Shown here: positions 63,688 to 64,000 of the stretch, piece after piece
How the letters are laid out: each line of letters starts with the position of its first letter
Numbering within the stretch: the stretch's first letter is position 1
Origin: Nannocystis sp. RBIL2
GTDB taxonomy: Bacteria; Myxococcota_A; Polyangia; Nannocystales; Nannocystaceae
Assembly (NCBI RefSeq): GCF_026626745.1
Contig: NZ_JAPNJW010000001.1
Location: 4,262,001-4,326,000 of the forward strand
Direction of reading: 5' to 3'
Length of the DNA: 64,000 nucleotides
Translations under genes and position numbers: made by a program
The notes under the pieces: model-generated
Seen by the model: the letters and a program-made list of their open reading frames with translations, nothing else
What the model was told of the DNA's origin: nothing
The model's database searches: none

Positions 63688-64000
63688 ATGGCCCCCGTCG
63701 CCCCGCACGTCTTCGCCGTCAGCGAGCTGGTCAACCGCGCCCACCGCAGCATCGAGCAGCAGTTCCCGCCGCTGTGGGTCGAGGGCGAGATCACCAACCT
63801 GCGGCTCGTCAACAGCGGCCACGCCTACTTCACCCTGCGCGACAGCCACGCTGTCCTGCCGGTGGCGATGTGGCGCAGCGCCCTCTCGCGCCTGCGCCAC
63901 CGCCTGGCCGACGGCCAGCTGTTCCGCGTCTACGGCCGCCTCGGCATCTACGCCGCGCAGGGCAAGTTCCAGCTGTACGCCGAGCGGGCCGAGCCGGCCG
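63688..64000 (+). CDS. xseA: Exodeoxyribonuclease VII large subunit, N-terminal part (runs off window)
   Basis: First 104 residues only. The N-terminal OB-fold of XseA is clear: FAVSELVNRAHRSIEQQFPPLWVEGEITNLRLVNSGHAYFTLRDSHAVLPVAMWRSALSRLRHRLADGQLFRVYGRLGIYAAQGKFQLYAE. It degrades single-stranded DNA together with the small subunit. TAGCCT lies 9 nt before the ATG. The gene is cut by the window end. Confidence 0.93.
   Translation, partial: MAPVAPHVFAVSELVNRAHRSIEQQFPPLWVEGEITNLRLVNSGHAYFTLRDSHAVLPVAMWRSALSRLRHRLADGQLFRVYGRLGIYAAQGKFQLYAERAEPA

Overview
The window looks like a chromosomal segment of a high-GC myxobacterium, most likely from the Nannocystis/Plesiocystis side of the order. This rests on the very high GC, on lipoproteins with long Thr/Ser/Asp-rich stalks ahead of Cys-rich DUF4215-type or FG-GAP domains, on a myxobacterial-style Ser/Thr kinase with a C-terminal membrane anchor, and on many conserved but unnamed exported proteins. 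Genus is inferred from style, not from a marker gene. No phage, plasmid, IS element, CRISPR array, rRNA or tRNA gene was recognised.

Layout. 0.3-4.6 kb: a DUF2079 membrane protein, an exported thioredoxin-fold protein and a small membrane protein. 4.7-7.3 kb: an Hsp70 homologue coupled to a degenerate J-domain protein. 8.5-11.1 kb: an RNA/ribosome repair operon (unknown gene, rtcB, prfH), preceded by a hairpin-rich leader and a good sigma70-like promoter. 11.7-14.6 kb: a kinase and a lipoprotein. 16-21 kb: an Hsp15-like S4 protein, a sigma/anti-sigma fusion, a DUF493 protein and an LpoB envelope cluster. 21.2-22.7 kb: two decayed genes. 25.4-28.4 kb: a MocR regulator divergent from an acetyltransferase/azoreductase/AhpD-like operon. 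29.5-36.1 kb: superoxide dismutase, an unknown protein, a lipoprotein/TonB-receptor pair and a DUF202 protein. 36.2-45 kb: ftsA, ftsQ, ftsZ and aroE, with a phyH/lysR/SDR module lodged between ftsQ and ftsZ. 45-49.3 kb: an ankyrin protein, an FG-GAP lipoprotein, a SelW-like selenoprotein read through an in-frame UGA and coupled to a di-haem peroxidase, and a DksA-like protein. 49.5-61.2 kb: an ene-reductase, a DUF4215 lipoprotein, a molybdenum hydroxylase operon, an M61 peptidase and a large membrane protein. 61.2-64 kb: an alpha/beta hydrolase, a Thr-stalk lipoprotein and the start of xseA.

Three things cut across the gene list. First, a family of short palindromes (core TGTCC-N4-GGACA, or CATG-centred arms such as GGACATGTCC) recurs throughout. 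It sits at six of the nine convergent gene boundaries, where it forms terminator-like hairpins, and it also occurs inside reading frames. A related 22-bp inverted repeat occurs five times in a 282-bp array upstream of ftsZ. Second, many genes have a TANNNT -10-like hexamer only 6-11 nt before the start codon, which suggests leaderless or very short-leader mRNAs. Third, the selenoprotein has a SECIS-like hairpin exactly where one is needed, and it would be mis-called by ordinary ORF finding.
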